64,000 nucleotides of DNA from Trebonia kvetii (GTDB lineage Bacteria > Actinomycetota > Actinomycetes > Streptosporangiales > Streptosporangiaceae). The first letter of the stretch is position 1. Each line of letters opens with the position of its first letter. The DNA is taken from assembly GCF_007827045.1 (NCBI RefSeq), contig NZ_RPFW01000007.1, positions 496,001 through 560,000 on the forward strand, read 5' to 3'. Below the pieces are notes generated by a model. That model was given only the letters and a program-made list of their open reading frames with translations. It did no database searches and was not told the origin of the DNA. The translations under genes were made by a program, and so were the position numbers. This document shows, one piece after another, positions 48,879-56,821 of the stretch.

Positions 48879-49883
48879 ATGCGCATCGAACAGTGCGACC
48901 CCGCCGACGAGACGACCGCGCGTGCGTGCTACGAGGTGATGCTCGCGGCTCACAAGGTCGACGAGCCGATCGAGCCGCCCATGTCCTATGGGACGTTCGC
49001 CCACTACATCCGCCATGGCTGGGAGAAGACCCCAGGCGAGCTGTGGGCCGCTGTCGATGACGGCGGAGAGATCACCGGCTTCGACCGGATGGCCCTGCCC
49101 GACCTGGAGAACCGCGACAAGGCGTATACCGGCCTGACGGTGCACCCTGCCCTGCGGCGGCGCGGCATCGGCCGGTCGCTGCTGCGCCACCTAGCGGAGC
49201 GGGCGACGGCGAACGGGCGGACGCTGTTCGGCGCTCAGGTGATCGCGGGGTCGGCGGGCGAGGCGTTCGCCGTCACCATCGGCGCGCGGCTCGATCTCGA
49301 GGAGGTACGGCGGATTCAGTACCTGAGCGAGATCGCTCCCGGCACCGTCGCATCGCTGCGCGCCACGGCGGAGCAGGCGGCCACGGGGTACTCGCTCGTC
49401 ACGTGGGCCGGCCCCACCCCCGACGAGTACTGCGCCGCGATGGCCGGGGTGTTCAACGCGTTCAACGACGCGCCGCACGGCGCGAACGATGAGCCCGAGT
49501 TCTGGGACGCGGACCGGGTCCGCGAGCGCACCGGATCGGTGCAGCGTGCCGGACTGATGCGCGGGTACGGCGTCGCCGCACTTGCGGACGCGACGGGCGA
49601 GATGGCCGCCTTTACCGGGGTGCTCGTCGACCCCGCGTCACCCTCTTGGGGATTCCAGCAGCTCACTGCCGTGACCCGGCCGCACAGGGGACACCGCCTC
49701 GGGCTGCTCGTGAAGTCCGCGATGCTTGAGCTGCTGGCCTCGGCCGAGCCGCAGGTCGAGTGGATCCAGACCGGGAACGCCGCGAGCAACGAACACATGA
49801 TCGCGGTCAACGAGCAGCTCGCCTACCGGGTGGTCGAGCCGGGCTGGAACATCTACGAGATCGCTGTATCCGGCATTCACTGA
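48879..49883 (+). CDS. Double-GNAT acetyltransferase, tandem copy 1
   Basis: The 334-residue protein contains two GNAT folds. The N-terminal one has the acetyl-CoA motif LTVHPALRRRGIGRSLLRHL (about 84-103). The C-terminal one has LTAVTRPHRGHRLGLLVKSAML (about 260-281 in outline) and QTGNAASNEHMIAVNEQLAY. This matches actinobacterial two-domain acetyltransferases of the Eis/MshD-like style; the substrate is unknown. ATG 48879 (MRIEQCDPADE) aligns with the paralogue start. GTG 48861 is the alternative, since GGGAGG directly abuts the ATG. It is followed at once by its paralogue. Confidence 0.85.
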   Translation: MRIEQCDPADETTARACYEVMLAAHKVDEPIEPPMSYGTFAHYIRHGWEKTPGELWAAVDDGGEITGFDRMALPDLENRDKAYTGLTVHPALRRRGIGRSLLRHLAERATANGRTLFGAQVIAGSAGEAFAVTIGARLDLEEVRRIQYLSEIAPGTVASLRATAEQAATGYSLVTWAGPTPDEYCAAMAGVFNAFNDAPHGANDEPEFWDADRVRERTGSVQRAGLMRGYGVAALADATGEMAAFTGVLVDPASPSWGFQQLTAVTRPHRGHRLGLLVKSAMLELLASAEPQVEWIQTGNAASNEHMIAVNEQLAYRVVEPGWNIYEIAVSGIH

Positions 49884-49919
49884 GTGACAGGCCGCTTACT
49901 AGTGAGGTTGACTGAAAGC

Positions 49920-50933
49920 ATGCGCATCGACCGGTGGACGGCGGACGAGGGCGCGGCCATCCGCGGTTGCAAGGAAGCCTGGGACCGGGCGCAGGACATC
50001 GAGGACCCGGACGGGCCGCGGATGCCGGAGCGGATGCTCGCCGCCTGGTTCGGGCTGGGCTTCACCGGCGATCCCGCCCAGGCGTGGTTCGCACCCGGAG
50101 CGGAGCCTGGCAGCGTGCTCGGCTGGTACCGCCTCGAACTGACCGACCTGGAGAACACCGACCGGGCGATGCTGACTCTCGTGGTGCACCCCGCGCACCG
50201 GAGGCAAGGGCTCGGCGGGAGCCTGCTCAGGCACGCCGCGCGGCTGGCGGCGGCCGACGGGCGTTCCCTGCTGTGGGGCGAGACGCGGGACGGCTCGCCG
50301 GGAGAGGCGTTCGCCACCGCCGTGGGCGCGAAGCAGGGCATCGCCGCCGGGGTTCGCCGGCTCGACCTGCGCACGCTGCCCGCGGGAAAGACCGGCTCAC
50401 TGCGCGGGTCGGCGGCCGCCGCGGCGGACGGCTACTCCCTGCTGCGCTGGACCGGCGCGACCCCCGAGGAGTACCGCGCTCCGTTCGCGCGGGTGCTCAA
50501 CGCGTTCAACGACGCGCCGCACGACGAGGGCGTCGAGGAGGAGAGCTGGGACGCGGAACGCGTCCGCGAGCGCAACGACGCGCCGGTTCGGTCAATGGGG
50601 CTGCGCCGCTACACCATCGCCGCGCGGCACGACGCGAGCGGCGAGCTCGCCGCGATGTCCGAGCTCTCCGTCGACCCGGACGACCCGCAGTGGGGGCATC
50701 AGGGGCTGACGGCGGTGACCAGCCAGCATCGCGGCCACCGGCTCGGTCTGCTGGTCAAGACAGCGATGCTGGAGTGGCTGGCCGAGACCGAGCCGCAGGT
50801 CGAGCGGGTACAGACGGGGAACGCGCTGTCCAACACGCACATGATCGCCGTCAACCAGGCGATCGGCTTCGAGCTCGTCCTGCCCGCCTGGCACAACATC
50901 GAGCTGGAGACCGCCAGGGCCGCCGAGGCGTAA
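49920..50933 (+). CDS. Double-GNAT acetyltransferase, tandem copy 2
   Basis: The 337-residue paralogue of the preceding gene shares phrases such as NAFNDAPH, LTAVT.QHRGHRLGLLVK and IAVNQAIGF. The N-terminal acetyl-CoA loop is LVVHPAHRRQGLGGSLLRHA (about 88-107). The ATG at 49920 (MRIDRWTADEG) is preferred because it aligns with copy 1. A GTG at 49884 abuts the previous stop (TGAGTG) and would add 12 residues through translational coupling. The pair is a recent-looking tandem duplication with different substrate-side residues. The substrate is unknown. Confidence 0.85.
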   Translation: MRIDRWTADEGAAIRGCKEAWDRAQDIEDPDGPRMPERMLAAWFGLGFTGDPAQAWFAPGAEPGSVLGWYRLELTDLENTDRAMLTLVVHPAHRRQGLGGSLLRHAARLAAADGRSLLWGETRDGSPGEAFATAVGAKQGIAAGVRRLDLRTLPAGKTGSLRGSAAAAADGYSLLRWTGATPEEYRAPFARVLNAFNDAPHDEGVEEESWDAERVRERNDAPVRSMGLRRYTIAARHDASGELAAMSELSVDPDDPQWGHQGLTAVTSQHRGHRLGLLVKTAMLEWLAETEPQVERVQTGNALSNTHMIAVNQAIGFELVLPAWHNIELETARAAEA

Positions 50934-50958
50934 CACCGCGCGTCAGCCGAGGCGTACT

Positions 50959-51075
50959 CCCGCAGCTCTTGTCCGCGCAGCGGACATCGGGGGGTACGGG
51001 GGGTCGTCCCCCCCGGGAGACGCGATTAGCTCGGCGCCCGATACGATGGCGATTCTTGCCATCGGGCGCCGAGCT
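50959..51075. repeat. Modular hairpin repeat, copy C (P, G, H order)
   Basis: The P-module (50959-50982) and G-module (50983-51018, GACATCGGGGGG...CCCCCC) precede the H-module hairpin (51028-51075: AGCTCGGCGCCCGATACG start, GCCATCGGGCGCC right arm, loop GATTCTT). The right arm includes the era stop codon. The order differs from copy B although the modules are nearly identical. Confidence 0.82.
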
Positions 51076-52057
51076 AGTCATAAAAGCCGAGGCGGCGGAG
51101 GTATTTGGGGTTGCGCTGCCAGTCTTTGGCTATCCGGACGTGCAGGTCCAGGTAGACGCGGCTGCCGAGCAGGGCCTCGATCTGCTTGCGAGCCCTGGTG
51201 CCCACGTCCTTGAGCCGGGCGCCCTGGGTGCCGATCACGATGGCCTTCTGGCTCGAGCGCTCGACGTACAGCTCGGCGTGCACGTCGATGAGGTCGGGCT
51301 GGCCGTCGCGCGGTCCCATTTCCTCGACGAGCACCGCGATCGAGTGCGGCAGCTCGTCCCTGACACCCTCGAGCGCGGCCTCGCGGATCAGCTCGGCGAC
51401 CATGATCTGCTCGGGCTCGTCGGTCAGCTCACCGTCCGGGTAGAGCGGCGGCCCCTCGGGCAGGTGACTGACAAGGACATCGGCGAGTACGTCGAGCTGG
51501 TACCCCCGCACGGCGGAGACCGGGACCACGTCCGCCCACTCCCCCAGCTCGCTGACCGCGAGCAGCTGCTCGGCGACCCGCTCCTGCGGAACCTCGTCGG
51601 TCTTGGTGACGATCGCGACGACTGGCGTGTTCTTGACCGCGGCCAGCTCCTTGGCCAGGTACTTGTCGCCGGGGCCGATCAGGTCGGGCGCGGGGACGCA
51701 GAACCCGATCAGGTCGACCTCGGTCAGCGTGGACCGCACCAGGGAGTCGAGCCGCTCGCCGAGCAGCGTGCGCGGCCGGTGCAGACCTGGGGTGTCCAGG
51801 ATGACTAGCTGGGCGTCCGGGCGGTGCACGATGCCGCGGATCACCCGCCGGGTGGTCTGCGGGCGGTTGCTGGTAATCGCGACCTTGGCGCCGACGAGGG
51901 CGTTGGTCAGGGTGGACTTGCCGACGTTCGGGCGGCCTACCAGGCAGGCGAAACCAGACCGGAAGACCGGAGCCTGCGGATCGGAGGCGGTCCCGGCCCG
52001 GCTGGCGTTCGCCTTCGCCCGGCCCGCCTTCTTCTCGGTCACTCGCGGCTGGTTCAC
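51074..52057 (-). CDS. era: GTPase Era
   Basis: Era is an essential GTPase acting in 30S ribosome assembly on 16S rRNA. The 327-residue protein has G1 GRPNVGKST (about 41-49), the switch region RPQTTRR, G3 DTPGLHRPRTLLGE, G4 TKTDEV and a C-terminal KH domain with SQKAIVIGTQGARLKDVGTRARKQIEALLG. A 35-residue charged N-terminal extension precedes the G domain, as in several actinomycetes. It lies in the conserved ybeY-CNNM-deaminase-era order, although a rightward NUDIX gene sits between it and the deaminase-like gene. The 3' end is shared with repeat copy C. Confidence 0.96.
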   Translation of the reverse strand: MNQPRVTEKKAGRAKANASRAGTASDPQAPVFRSGFACLVGRPNVGKSTLTNALVGAKVAITSNRPQTTRRVIRGIVHRPDAQLVILDTPGLHRPRTLLGERLDSLVRSTLTEVDLIGFCVPAPDLIGPGDKYLAKELAAVKNTPVVAIVTKTDEVPQERVAEQLLAVSELGEWADVVPVSAVRGYQLDVLADVLVSHLPEGPPLYPDGELTDEPEQIMVAELIREAALEGVRDELPHSIAVLVEEMGPRDGQPDLIDVHAELYVERSSQKAIVIGTQGARLKDVGTRARKQIEALLGSRVYLDLHVRIAKDWQRNPKYLRRLGFYD

Positions 52058-52143
52058 CTGTCAATTGTCGGGCATCCGGGCTACCCGTTGGGTTGCCGGT
52101 CGCAGTCATCGAACGCCGACCGGGCTCGAGTAATGTCGGCTTT

Positions 52144-52641
52144 GTGAACGTAACTCCCATATGGCGGCCGACCGCGCGGATTCTGGTGGCCGATCCCCGG
52201 CAGCGGGTGCTGCTGTTCAGCGCGCGGGAGAGCGACGGGGAGCGCTGGTGGTTCACCCCGGGCGGCGGCGTCCATCCCGGCGAGACAGTGCGCGCCGCCG
52301 CGGTGCGCGAACTCTTCGAGGAGACCGGATTCGCCGCCACCGAGACCGCGCTCGGGCCGGTCGTGGCGACGTCGATGAGCCGGTGGCGCGCGGCCGAGGA
52401 AGGCAAGCTGTTCCTCGGCGTGCACTCGTTCTTCTTCCTGCGGGTGCCGGGCACTGCCATCGACACCGACGGGCAGCAGGACTTGGAACGCTCGATGATC
52501 ACCGGGCACCGCTGGTGGACCGTCCGCGAGCTGCGGACGGCGACCGAACGGGTCGCGCCGAGCGGACTGGCCGGCCTGGTGGAGCGGCTGCTGCGCGGCG
52601 ACATCCCGGCAAGCCCGGTGCGGCTGGCCAGGCGGCGCTAG
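52144..52641 (+). CDS. NUDIX hydrolase
   Basis: The 165-residue enzyme carries a complete Nudix box, GGVHPGETVRAAAVRELFEETGF in outline (about 41-63, with the GxxxxxE and REL.EE.G core). It cleaves nucleoside diphosphates linked to another moiety; the substrate is unknown. The GTG at 52144 (protein MNVTPIWRPTARIL) has no ribosome site and may be leaderless. It is opposite in strand to its era-operon neighbours and overlaps the deaminase-like gene's 3' end by four bases. Confidence 0.88.
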   Translation: MNVTPIWRPTARILVADPRQRVLLFSARESDGERWWFTPGGGVHPGETVRAAAVRELFEETGFAATETALGPVVATSMSRWRAAEEGKLFLGVHSFFFLRVPGTAIDTDGQQDLERSMITGHRWWTVRELRTATERVAPSGLAGLVERLLRGDIPASPVRLARRR

Positions 52642-52991
52642 GGGAGCAGCGTGCTCTTGAGCACGCCGTCGGTGCCCGCGTGGAAGATCGGGGCGCTCGG
52701 GCCGAGGTCGCGCACGGTGGCCAGGTCGCCAGGGTCCGGCTCCTTGTCGCTGACAAGCGCCGCCGCTTCCAGGGACTCCGCGCCGCTCGACACGGCCATG
52801 GCGACCGCGAGCCGCAGCGCCGACAGCCGCAGGGACGGCAGGGCAACCGCCGCCGCCGTGTAGGTGCGCCCGGTCTCGTCGCGGACCGCCGCGCCCTCGG
52901 ACGCGGCGACCCGCGCCCGGGAGGACCGGGCCAGGGTAATGATCTTCTGATCCTCCGGGTCAAGGATGTCCCCGGGAGCCACATCACTCAC
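52638..52991 (-). CDS. Cytidine-deaminase-like protein lacking the zinc motifs
   Basis: The 117-residue protein follows the layout of the small deaminase-like proteins next to era in actinobacteria: DPEDQKIITLARSSRARV, then GAAVRDETGRTYTAAAVALPS, then LRLAVAMAVSSGA. A true cytidine deaminase needs a [C/H]AE motif and PCxxC. At the matching positions this protein has LSALRLAVA and no cysteine at all, so deaminase activity is doubtful. A structural or regulatory role is possible. A GTG at 52991 is chosen; a second GTG lies three codons on. It is downstream of the CNNM gene. Confidence 0.75.
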   Translation of the reverse strand: MSDVAPGDILDPEDQKIITLARSSRARVAASEGAAVRDETGRTYTAAAVALPSLRLSALRLAVAMAVSSGAESLEAAALVSDKEPDPGDLATVRDLGPSAPIFHAGTDGVLKSTLLP

Positions 52992-53104
52992 GCGGATGAG
53001 TCTAGGCCGAGGGCGGCGGCCGCGAGGAGGGACCGGCACGCTGGAAGAGGCACGGGGGGTGGGAGAGTAAGCCGCAACCGTTCGGGATGATGGGGTTTTT
53101 GGAG

Positions 53105-54325
53105 TTAGTCCTGGTCTCGCTGCGCTTCTTCGACCCGTTCGATCAGCACCGTGCCCAGCTTGTTGCGGCGGCCCGCGACGTTCTCCGCGGTCAGGTGCAG
53201 GCCGGCGACCGTCGCCTCCGAGCCCGCGATGGGCACCCGGCCCAGCTGGTGGGCGAGCAGGCCGCCGACCGTCTCCACGTCTTCCGCGACGATGCTGACG
53301 CCGAAGGCCTCCTCCAGGTCGGTGACCGGGAGCCGGGCGGTGACGCGGGCCGTGCCGGGCGCCAGCCACTCCACCGGGGGCTGCTCCGTGTCGTACTCGT
53401 CGGCGATTTCGCCGACGATCTCCTCGAGGATGTCCTCGATCGTGACGAGGCCGGCCGTGCCGCCGTACTCGTCGATGACGATCGCCACGTGAATCCGCAT
53501 CAGCTGCATCTGGCGGAGCAGCTCGTCGACCGGCTTGGAGTCGGGGACATACGTCGCCGGGCGCATCACCTTCTCCACGCGGTCGGTCTCCTCGGCCTCC
53601 TGGTGCTGCATGATCCAGGCGACTATGTCCTTCAGGTAGGCCATCCCCACCACGTCGTCGGTGGACTCGCCGGTCACCGGGATGCGGGAGAACCCGCTGC
53701 GCAGCGCCAGCGACAGCGCCTGGTTGAGCGTCTTGTCGCGCTCGAGGAACACCATGTCGGTGCGCGGCACCATGACCTCGCGGACGATCGTGTCGCCGAG
53801 CTCAACCACGGAGCGGACCATCTCCCGCTCGCCGGGCTCGATCTCGTCCTGCGACTCGATGTAGTCGACCAGGTCCTCCACCCCGGGACGGCCGCTCAGC
53901 TCCGGGTCCGCGCCCGGACCGCCGAACGGCAGCGCGCCGGTCACCCGGTCGAGCAGCCGCGACGCCGGGCCGAGCGCGGCGTGCAGCGGGCGCAGCAGTC
54001 TTCGGGCCGTAGCGGCGACCCGTTCCGCGCGCTGCCGCTCCATGGCGCGCGGCCCCACGCCGATCAGCACATAGCGCGCGACAAGCAGCACGCCGACCGC
54101 CGGCAGGAACACCTGCCAGCCGCCGCCGAGCCAGTGCGCGAAGGCAAGCGTGACGAGAACCGCGCCGGATATCTCGGCGCACACCCTGATCAGCGTCAGC
54201 AGGCTGCCGTAACGGTCAAGCCCGTCCGAGTCGGTCCTTGCCAGGGCCGACTGCGCACCCGCACACCAGCCGGCCGCGATGATCAGCAGGGTCGCGGCGA
54301 GCAGTAGCCATCCGGCGGCAGGCAT
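53105..54325 (-). CDS. CNNM/CorC-type hemolysin-family membrane protein with CBS domains
   Basis: The 406-residue protein has an N-terminal CNNM transmembrane domain (about 1-135; helices near 5-25, 52-70 and 72-92). Two CBS domains follow (MVPRTDMVFLERDKTL and VMRPATYVPDSKPVDELL, about 182-300). The motif HVAIVIDEYGGTAGLVTIEDI is highly conserved. A C-terminal CorC_HlyC domain (about 320-400) closes the protein. Family members are implicated in Mg2+/Co2+ transport. It overlaps no gene but starts two bases after ybeY's stop, indicating an operon. Confidence 0.93.
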   Translation of the reverse strand: MPAAGWLLLAATLLIIAAGWCAGAQSALARTDSDGLDRYGSLLTLIRVCAEISGAVLVTLAFAHWLGGGWQVFLPAVGVLLVARYVLIGVGPRAMERQRAERVAATARRLLRPLHAALGPASRLLDRVTGALPFGGPGADPELSGRPGVEDLVDYIESQDEIEPGEREMVRSVVELGDTIVREVMVPRTDMVFLERDKTLNQALSLALRSGFSRIPVTGESTDDVVGMAYLKDIVAWIMQHQEAEETDRVEKVMRPATYVPDSKPVDELLRQMQLMRIHVAIVIDEYGGTAGLVTIEDILEEIVGEIADEYDTEQPPVEWLAPGTARVTARLPVTDLEEAFGVSIVAEDVETVGGLLAHQLGRVPIAGSEATVAGLHLTAENVAGRRNKLGTVLIERVEEAQRDQD

Positions 54326-54327
54326 GA

Positions 54328-54855
54328 TCAGGCCTGCCCTTCCCGCCCTTCGCTCGTGGCAGGCGGCCCGCCGGCCAGCTGTTCTCGCCAGTCGCGAAGC
54401 AGTTCGTTCTGCAGGCCGAACATCTCGGCTTCCTCTTCCGGGTCAGCGTGGTCATAGCCAAGCAGGTGCAGCACGCCGTGCACGGTGAGCAGCTCGAGTT
54501 CGGCCTGCGTGGAGTGCCCGTGCTGTTTCGCCTGGGCGGCCGCCACCTGCGGGCAGAGCACCACGTCGCCGAGCAGGACCGGCTCGCTCTCGTCTTCGTC
54601 GCGGCCCCTGGTGCGGTTGGGCCCGGCGATCGCGTGCGGCCGGAGCTCGTCCATCGGGAACGACAGCACGTCCGTCGGCCCCGGCTCCTCCATCCACTTC
54701 TCGTGGAGGTTGGTCATGTGGTCCTCGTCGACGAGCAGCATCGAGAGGTCCGCGAGCGGATGGGTCTCCATCTGGTCGATCACGTACTGCGCGAGTTCGC
54801 GCAGCGCGTCCTCCTCGACCGCGACCCCCGACTCGTTGTTGATGTCGACGCTCAC
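54328..54855 (-). CDS. ybeY: Endoribonuclease YbeY (16S rRNA 3'-end maturation)
   Basis: The zinc signature HGVLHLLGYDH (about 125-135; three His ligands) and upstream LSMLLVDEDHMTNLHEKWM plus GPTDVLSFPMDE mark YbeY, which processes rRNA and takes part in ribosome quality control. At 175 residues it is slightly longer than the family average because of an acidic loop (RTRGRDEDESEP). It lies between phoH and the CNNM gene in the conserved order. Confidence 0.96.
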   Translation of the reverse strand: MSVDINNESGVAVEEDALRELAQYVIDQMETHPLADLSMLLVDEDHMTNLHEKWMEEPGPTDVLSFPMDELRPHAIAGPNRTRGRDEDESEPVLLGDVVLCPQVAAAQAKQHGHSTQAELELLTVHGVLHLLGYDHADPEEEAEMFGLQNELLRDWREQLAGGPPATSEGREGQA

Positions 54856-54940
54856 CTTGGTGTCCCCGTCTTATGCTCGTTTTCCTTGTTGCCGGCGTCT
54901 TGCCTGCCGGTGTCTTGCTCGCTTGTCTTGCGTGACGGCG

Positions 54941-56017
54941 TCAGTGCGCGCCGCGGCGGCCCTGACGGCCGTGGTCACGGTCCCGCTCGCCGCGGTCCCG
55001 GTCCTGCGGGCGCTCGCGGCTCACCCGCTTGGCGCTCGCGTCGTAACGTTCGTAGGCGTCGACGATCTTCCCGACCAGCTTGTGCCGCACGACGTCGGCG
55101 CTCGTCAGGCGGGAGAAGTGAATGTCGGGAATGTCGTCGAGGATGTCCTGCACGATCCGCAGGCCGCTGATCTGCCCGTCGGGCAGGTCGACCTGGGTGA
55201 CGTCGCCGGTCACCACGATCTTCGACCCGAAGCCGAGGCGGGTGAGGAACATCTTCATCTGCTCGGCAGTGGTGTTCTGCGCCTCGTCGAGGATGATGAA
55301 CGAGTCGTTGAGGCTGCGGCCTCGCATGAAGGCGAGCGGTGCGATCTCGATCGTGCCCGCGGCGGTCAGCTTCGGAATCGACTCCGGGTCGACCATGTCG
55401 TGCAGGGCGTCGTACAAGGGCCGGAGATACGGGTCGATCTTCTCGTACAGCGTGCCGGGAAGGAAGCCAAGGCGCTCGCCGGCCTCGACGGCCGGGCGGG
55501 TCAGGATGATCCGGTTGACCTCCTTCGCCTGCAGCGCCTTCACCGCCTTGGCCATCGCGAGGTAGGTCTTGCCGGTGCCCGCCGGGCCGATGCCGAAGAC
55601 GATGGTGTGCTTGTCGATGGCGTCGGCGTAGTGCTTCTGGTTGAGGGTCTTCGGGCGGATCGTGCGGCCGCGGACGGAGAGGATGCCCTGGGTCAGCACA
55701 TCGGCGGGACGGGTGCCCGGCTCGCCGTTCCCGCCCTTGAGCATTGCCACCGTGCGCTCGACCGCGTCCGGCGAAAGCTCGGCGCCCTTGCGCTGCAATT
55801 CGAGCAGTTCGCTGAAGAGCCTGCCGACGAGCTCGGTTTCCGCGGGAGAACCAGAGACGGTGATTTCGTTACCGCGGACGTGCACATCGGCGGACAACTC
55901 CCGCTCGATGACATGGAGCAGCTCGTCCCTGGTCCCGAGCAGGCCCACCATGGAATGGCCGTCCGGAATAACGATGCGGATCGTGGAACCTGGACTGTCA
56001 CTGCGAGTATCTGTCAA
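54941..56017 (-). CDS. phoH: PhoH-family ATPase
   Basis: This PhoH-like P-loop ATPase/RNA-helicase-type protein of 358 residues is genetically linked to YbeY and ribosome or RNA metabolism. The Walker A motif is GIGPAGTGKTYLAMAKAV (about 150-167), the Walker B motif is SFIILDEAQNTT (about 250-261), and KIVVTGDVTQVDLP follows. An N-terminal KH-like region covers about 1-100. The C-terminal 35 residues are Arg/Asp-rich (QDRDRGERDRDHGRQGRRG), probably RNA-binding. It sits 85 bases upstream of ybeY. Confidence 0.96.
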   Translation of the reverse strand: MTDTRSDSPGSTIRIVIPDGHSMVGLLGTRDELLHVIERELSADVHVRGNEITVSGSPAETELVGRLFSELLELQRKGAELSPDAVERTVAMLKGGNGEPGTRPADVLTQGILSVRGRTIRPKTLNQKHYADAIDKHTIVFGIGPAGTGKTYLAMAKAVKALQAKEVNRIILTRPAVEAGERLGFLPGTLYEKIDPYLRPLYDALHDMVDPESIPKLTAAGTIEIAPLAFMRGRSLNDSFIILDEAQNTTAEQMKMFLTRLGFGSKIVVTGDVTQVDLPDGQISGLRIVQDILDDIPDIHFSRLTSADVVRHKLVGKIVDAYERYDASAKRVSRERPQDRDRGERDRDHGRQGRRGAH

Positions 56018-56112
56018 TTCACTGCTCTCATAAGCCTGGCCTCGGGCGGTGTGTGGAGCGGCCGAGGGTGCCGGTCACGGCCGCTTGCGGGTGCCACGGC
56101 CCGCTCTGCCGG

Positions 56113-56457
56113 TCAGCCGGGCGGCCAGGCCATCGGACGGCCACCGAGCACGTGCGCGTGCACGTGCTCAACAGTCTGCCCGGCATCCTGGCCGGTGTTG
56201 AAGACGACCCGGTAGCCGGTCGCGTCGATGCCCTCGGCGACCGCGATGTCGCGCGCCGTGCTGACGAGCTCGTCGAGCTGGCCGTCACCCGCGGCGGCGA
56301 GGGCCGCCACGTTGGGGAAATGATCCCTGGGGACCACCAAGACGTGCGTCGGCGCCTGAGGGTTGATGTCACGGAAGGCGAGAATCCGCTTCCCGTCAAG
56401 CACTACCGTGGCCGGGATCTGTCCGGCAGCGATTCCGCAGAACAAGCAGTCAGGCAC
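56113..56457 (-). CDS. HIT-family nucleotide hydrolase
   Basis: The 114-residue histidine triad protein of the HinT type has CLFCGIAAGQIPATVV near the start and the catalytic EHVHAHVLGGRPM (HxHxH, about 97-109). It hydrolyses AMP-linked substrates such as aminoacyl-adenylates. It is first in the leftward HIT-phoH-ybeY-CNNM-deaminase series. Upstream, a divergent sigma operon replaces the usual rsmE neighbour. Confidence 0.94.
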   Translation of the reverse strand: MPDCLFCGIAAGQIPATVVLDGKRILAFRDINPQAPTHVLVVPRDHFPNVAALAAAGDGQLDELVSTARDIAVAEGIDATGYRVVFNTGQDAGQTVEHVHAHVLGGRPMAWPPG

Positions 56458-56821
56458 ACCTCGATCATAGTAGGCACCGCTCGCGTGCGTGCCGGACGAC
56501 TCAGCAGCGGACAGGCTCAGGCTTCACTCTGCGTGATGGCACTGGACAGCAGGGCCGCCACATGCGTATATAGACTCACGTCGACTTCAGGTTCGCGCTG
56601 AAAACAAAATATTCACCCACCTGTAACTTTCTACTCGCCGGTAGCTGTTACTCGTGGTTTCCCTGGGGCGGATTCGATCCTTATAAGTGCTGCCTGCTCC
56701 CAGCGGGACGGATATTCTTGTCTTTCCGCAATCCTCCGGCGGTTACTGGGGTGGAGTTACCGAATGTGGGTTGGGCAGTGCAGAATCGTGGTGCAACGAG
56801 GCAATTGGTTGCGTTCCGTGA
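56458..56821. promoter_or_regulatory. Divergent promoter region between HIT gene and sigma gene
   Basis: No gene is seen in these 364 bases, which are AT-richer than the surroundings. A GCAACG hexamer (56793-56798), paired with GTTGC (56807-56811) as a short inverted repeat, lies 29 bases before the sigma start. It is a degenerate relative of the GCAACC promoters described for the other sigma operons. Confidence 0.4.
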
